Assembly: GCA_021787255.1 (NCBI GenBank)
Contig: JAJYMD010000034.1
Coordinates: 19,840-34,848, forward strand
DNA from: Actinomycetes bacterium
Lineage (GTDB): Bacteria > Actinomycetota > Acidimicrobiia > Acidimicrobiales > RAAP-2
Length of the DNA: 15,009 nt
Direction of reading: 5' to 3'
Shown: piece after piece, positions 13,154 to 15,009 of the stretch
Numbering within the stretch: the first letter of the stretch is position 1
Layout of the letters: each line of letters starts with the position of its first letter
Translations under genes and position numbers: made by a program
The notes under the pieces: model-generated
The model's input: only the letters and a program-made list of their open reading frames with translations
Database searches by the model: none
What the model was told of the DNA's origin: nothing

Positions 13154-14456
13154 ACACCTGGACGAGCGCCTGGAGGGTCGCCTGCGAGGTGGAGATCACC
13201 TTGGTGTTCGCCACGTAGGTCTCCTGAGCTGTGACCAGGTCCGTGAGCTCGTTGGCAAGGTCGACGTTGGACTGCTCGAGCTGACCGCCGAGCAGCGTCC
13301 CTCTGAGCCCGCTGCCCGCAACCCCGATCTGGGGTGTGCCGGAGTTCGGCGAGGTCGACAGAAGGCCGTCGCCTACGTCCACGAGCCCCGAAGGGTTCGC
13401 GAACGCCGCGAGCGCGATCTTCGCGATGGGGATCGTCTTGCCGTTGGAGAACGAACCGGTGATGACTCCGTCCGAGGAGATGGAGTATGTCTCGAGGGTC
13501 CCCGCTGCAGTGCCGTTCTGGCTCATGGTGAGGGTCTCCCCGCCGGCGAACTGCGTCAGCGCGCTCGAGCTGCCCGACGGCGGGAAGACGATCTTCCAGG
13601 TGTCGCCGGTCGGGAACGTGTAGCCTGCCGGCATCGTCTTCACGGAGAGCTGCAGCTCACCTGTAGCCGCCTTGCTCGCGCCAGTGACTGTCTTCACCTG
13701 GCCGCTGGCGGATGTGAAGGTGATGGTCGGGAGCGCGGCTGTTGTGAACAGCTTTTCCTCCTTGCCTGTCGGAGCCACCACGGTTCCCTGGACCGTCCAT
13801 TCGTCGGCCGTGCCCTTCACGCCGGTGAGCGTGAGCGTCACGGGAACGGGGCTGCCCAGGGCGTCGTAGCCGTTGACCGTGGTCGTGTACGTCGGGAGCT
13901 GTGTGCCTTGGCCGTCCCAGGCGGGGACGTTCCCGAAGACGGTGAGTGTGGAGGTCGCGGACGAGGCCGTCGCCGCGCCCTTCGGGATCTTGATCGCCGT
14001 GAGCGGACCGTTTGTGGCGATGGTCCCTGTCGCGTTCGCCTCCCAGCCCTGGACGATCGCCCCCGAAAGAGTGGTGAGGTCGCCGTTCGCGCTCACGGTC
14101 AGCGCTCCATCCCGCGTGTACAGCTGCTTGCCGTTCGAGTCGACGACGAGGTAACCCGCCCCTGTGATCGCGACGTCTGTCTCGTTGCCCGTGGTCTCCA
14201 GCGACCCCTCTGCGAGGTTCGTGGCGACCGCCACGACGCGCACACCCGAGCCGACGGCGACAGGATTGATACCTCCGGAGACGGCGCTGGGAGCGGTCGC
14301 GCCGCTCAGCTGCTCGGCCAGCAGGTCGCCGAACACGACTGTCCCTTGCTTGTAGCCAACCGTGTTCGCGTTCGCGATGTTGTTCCCGATCTCGTCGAGA
14401 TAGGTCTGGTCTGCCTCGATTCCCGAGACCGCTGCCAGTACGGATCGTGTTGCCAT
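13152..14456 (-). CDS. flgE: flagellar hook protein FlgE
   Basis: Subunit of the hook, the flexible joint between motor and filament, exported through the flagellar type III channel. The 434-residue protein has the rod/hook N-terminal motif (SVLAAVSGIEADQTYLDEIG and NNIANANTVGYKQGTVVFGD, about 5-44) and the early hook-family block SLETTGNETDVAITGAGYLVV. A long Thr/Ser/Gly-rich variable middle (about 110-360) corresponds to the surface domains D1/D2. The C-terminal axial segment (about 385-434) has QLEQSNVDLANELTDLVTAQ and YVANTKVISTSQATLQALVQ. The length and the variable middle favour FlgE over the shorter rod proteins FlgF and FlgG. The ATG has an excellent AAGGAGGAG ribosome-binding site. 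It follows flgD by 100 bp. Confidence 0.93.
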   Translation of the reverse strand: MATRSVLAAVSGIEADQTYLDEIGNNIANANTVGYKQGTVVFGDLLAEQLSGATAPSAVSGGINPVAVGSGVRVVAVATNLAEGSLETTGNETDVAITGAGYLVVDSNGKQLYTRDGALTVSANGDLTTLSGAIVQGWEANATGTIATNGPLTAIKIPKGAATASSATSTLTVFGNVPAWDGQGTQLPTYTTTVNGYDALGSPVPVTLTLTGVKGTADEWTVQGTVVAPTGKEEKLFTTAALPTITFTSASGQVKTVTGASKAATGELQLSVKTMPAGYTFPTGDTWKIVFPPSGSSSALTQFAGGETLTMSQNGTAAGTLETYSISSDGVITGSFSNGKTIPIAKIALAAFANPSGLVDVGDGLLSTSPNSGTPQIGVAGSGLRGTLLGGQLEQSNVDLANELTDLVTAQETYVANTKVISTSQATLQALVQV

Positions 14457-14556
14457 GTGTGCTCCTCCTTGCTCTTGACGCTTTGCTTGCCTGGATGCCC
14501 TTGCCCAGGATGCCCTTGGCGGCCCCCGGCCCTGGACCCACCACGCTCCTTGGACA

Positions 14557-15009
14557 TCACGAAGGCGAACTGGGCGAGCCCACCTCCGTTACCGCCGACA
14601 GCGGGACACGTTCGGACCCGACCAGGAGCGTCGGTGTGCCTGTCGAGCTCAGCTCCACGCCGCTCACGGCGCCGCTCACGTGCAGACCGGACACGATCGC
14701 AGTCACCTGCTTTCCGAGCAGGCTCGTCGCCTCGCTCTCCTGCGCGCCGTGCTCTTCTTGGGCGACCGCCGCCGTCATCGAGGTCACCGCCTCCACCTGC
14801 GACAAGGCGGCGGTTTGCTGGAGGATCGACGACGGTGTCGTGGGATTTGTCGGGTCCTGGTGCTGCAACTGGTCGATGAGGAGCTTCAAGAAGAGTGTGG
14901 GTGTCCTGAGCTGGTTGACAAGACTGGAGGTCTGAGCTGTCTTCGTCGACGCCTGTCCGGCCGCCGTCTGCACGGCGCTTGGTGCCCGGACTGTGCTGTA
15001 CGCGGAAGC
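14557..15009 (-). CDS. flgD: hook-cap scaffold protein FlgD, 5' end beyond the window
   Basis: Cap that directs polymerisation of FlgE subunits into the hook. The visible part has the family signature TLFLKLLIDQLQHQDPTNPT (residues 26-45 counted from the GTG at 14973), followed by LQQTAALSQVEAVTSMTAAV and a short C-terminal beta-rich segment (LLGKQVTAIVSGLHVSGAV, then LLVGSERVPLSAVTEVG). The larger Ig-like and tudor-like C-terminal domains of enterobacterial FlgD are absent, as in the short Bacillus-type proteins. The frame is open from 14973 to the window edge. The GTG there has no ribosome-binding site, so the real start may lie outside; I annotate it as partial. Position before flgE is the standard order. 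Confidence 0.88.
   Translation of the reverse strand, partial: ASAYSTVRAPSAVQTAAGQASTKTAQTSSLVNQLRTPTLFLKLLIDQLQHQDPTNPTTPSSILQQTAALSQVEAVTSMTAAVAQEEHGAQESEATSLLGKQVTAIVSGLHVSGAVSGVELSSTGTPTLLVGSERVPLSAVTEVGSPSSPS

Noticed and set aside
14493..14518. Two 15-bp units sharing ggatgcccttg between flgD and flgE
   Set aside because: Only two imperfect copies in GC-rich sequence; no hairpin or known site, so probably chance.
13086..14879. Very long rightward open frame opposite flgE and flgD
   Set aside because: Arg/Asp/His-rich antisense shadow typical of high-GC genes; the leftward flagellar genes are certain.

Overview
The window reads as chromosome of a high-GC, flagellated actinobacterium. 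The lexA / LysM-protein / nrdR arrangement is the actinobacterial one (as at lexA-Rv2719c-nrdR in mycobacteria). The SOS operators are of the CGAAC-N4-GTTCG type, and GTG starts are common. A full flagellar export and switch cluster is unusual in Actinobacteria. Together with the gene styles, it points to an Acidimicrobiia-like lineage; that placement is inference from gene content only.

Layout. (1) 160-750 (+): a secreted or membrane-anchored protein of unknown role, convergent with a small membrane protein (894-1130, -). (2) 1225-4375 (-): an apparent operon read leftwards, with a LysM cell-envelope protein, nrdR, a PIG-L/LmbE-family deacetylase gene broken by one in-frame amber codon, and a dinB-type Y-family polymerase. 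(3) 4376-4645: a divergent control region with three LexA operators and two well-placed promoters, followed by lexA (4646-5275, +). (4) 5348-7257 (-): dapD-dapE, two steps of the succinylase branch of diaminopimelate/lysine synthesis, translationally coupled. Only 17 bp away is a divergent SAM methyltransferase (7275-7940, +). (5) 7997-15009 (-): a flagellar cluster read leftwards, flgD (runs off the window), flgE, fliM, fliN, fliO, fliP, fliQ, fliR, flhB.

How the parts work together. LexA probably represses itself and the divergent LysM gene. After DNA damage, LexA self-cleavage would release a LysM protein that is plausibly a cell-division or wall-remodelling checkpoint factor (analogous to YneA, DivS or ChiZ). 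Read-through would also release nrdR (repressor of ribonucleotide reductase genes) and dinB (translesion synthesis). The flagellar genes encode the hook cap, the hook, two C-ring switch proteins and the export-gate proteins FliO, FliP, FliQ, FliR and FlhB. flhA, motA, motB and fliL, often in the same cluster, are not in this stretch.

Most of the window is ordinary housekeeping and flagellar sequence; I see no mobile element, CRISPR array, tRNA or rRNA. The points worth a second look are the three-operator SOS divergon and its operon content, the single amber codon in the PIG-L gene, a FliM without the usual CheY-binding N-terminal peptide, a DapD of the type best known from Proteobacteria, and a small repeat cluster between flgE and fliM.
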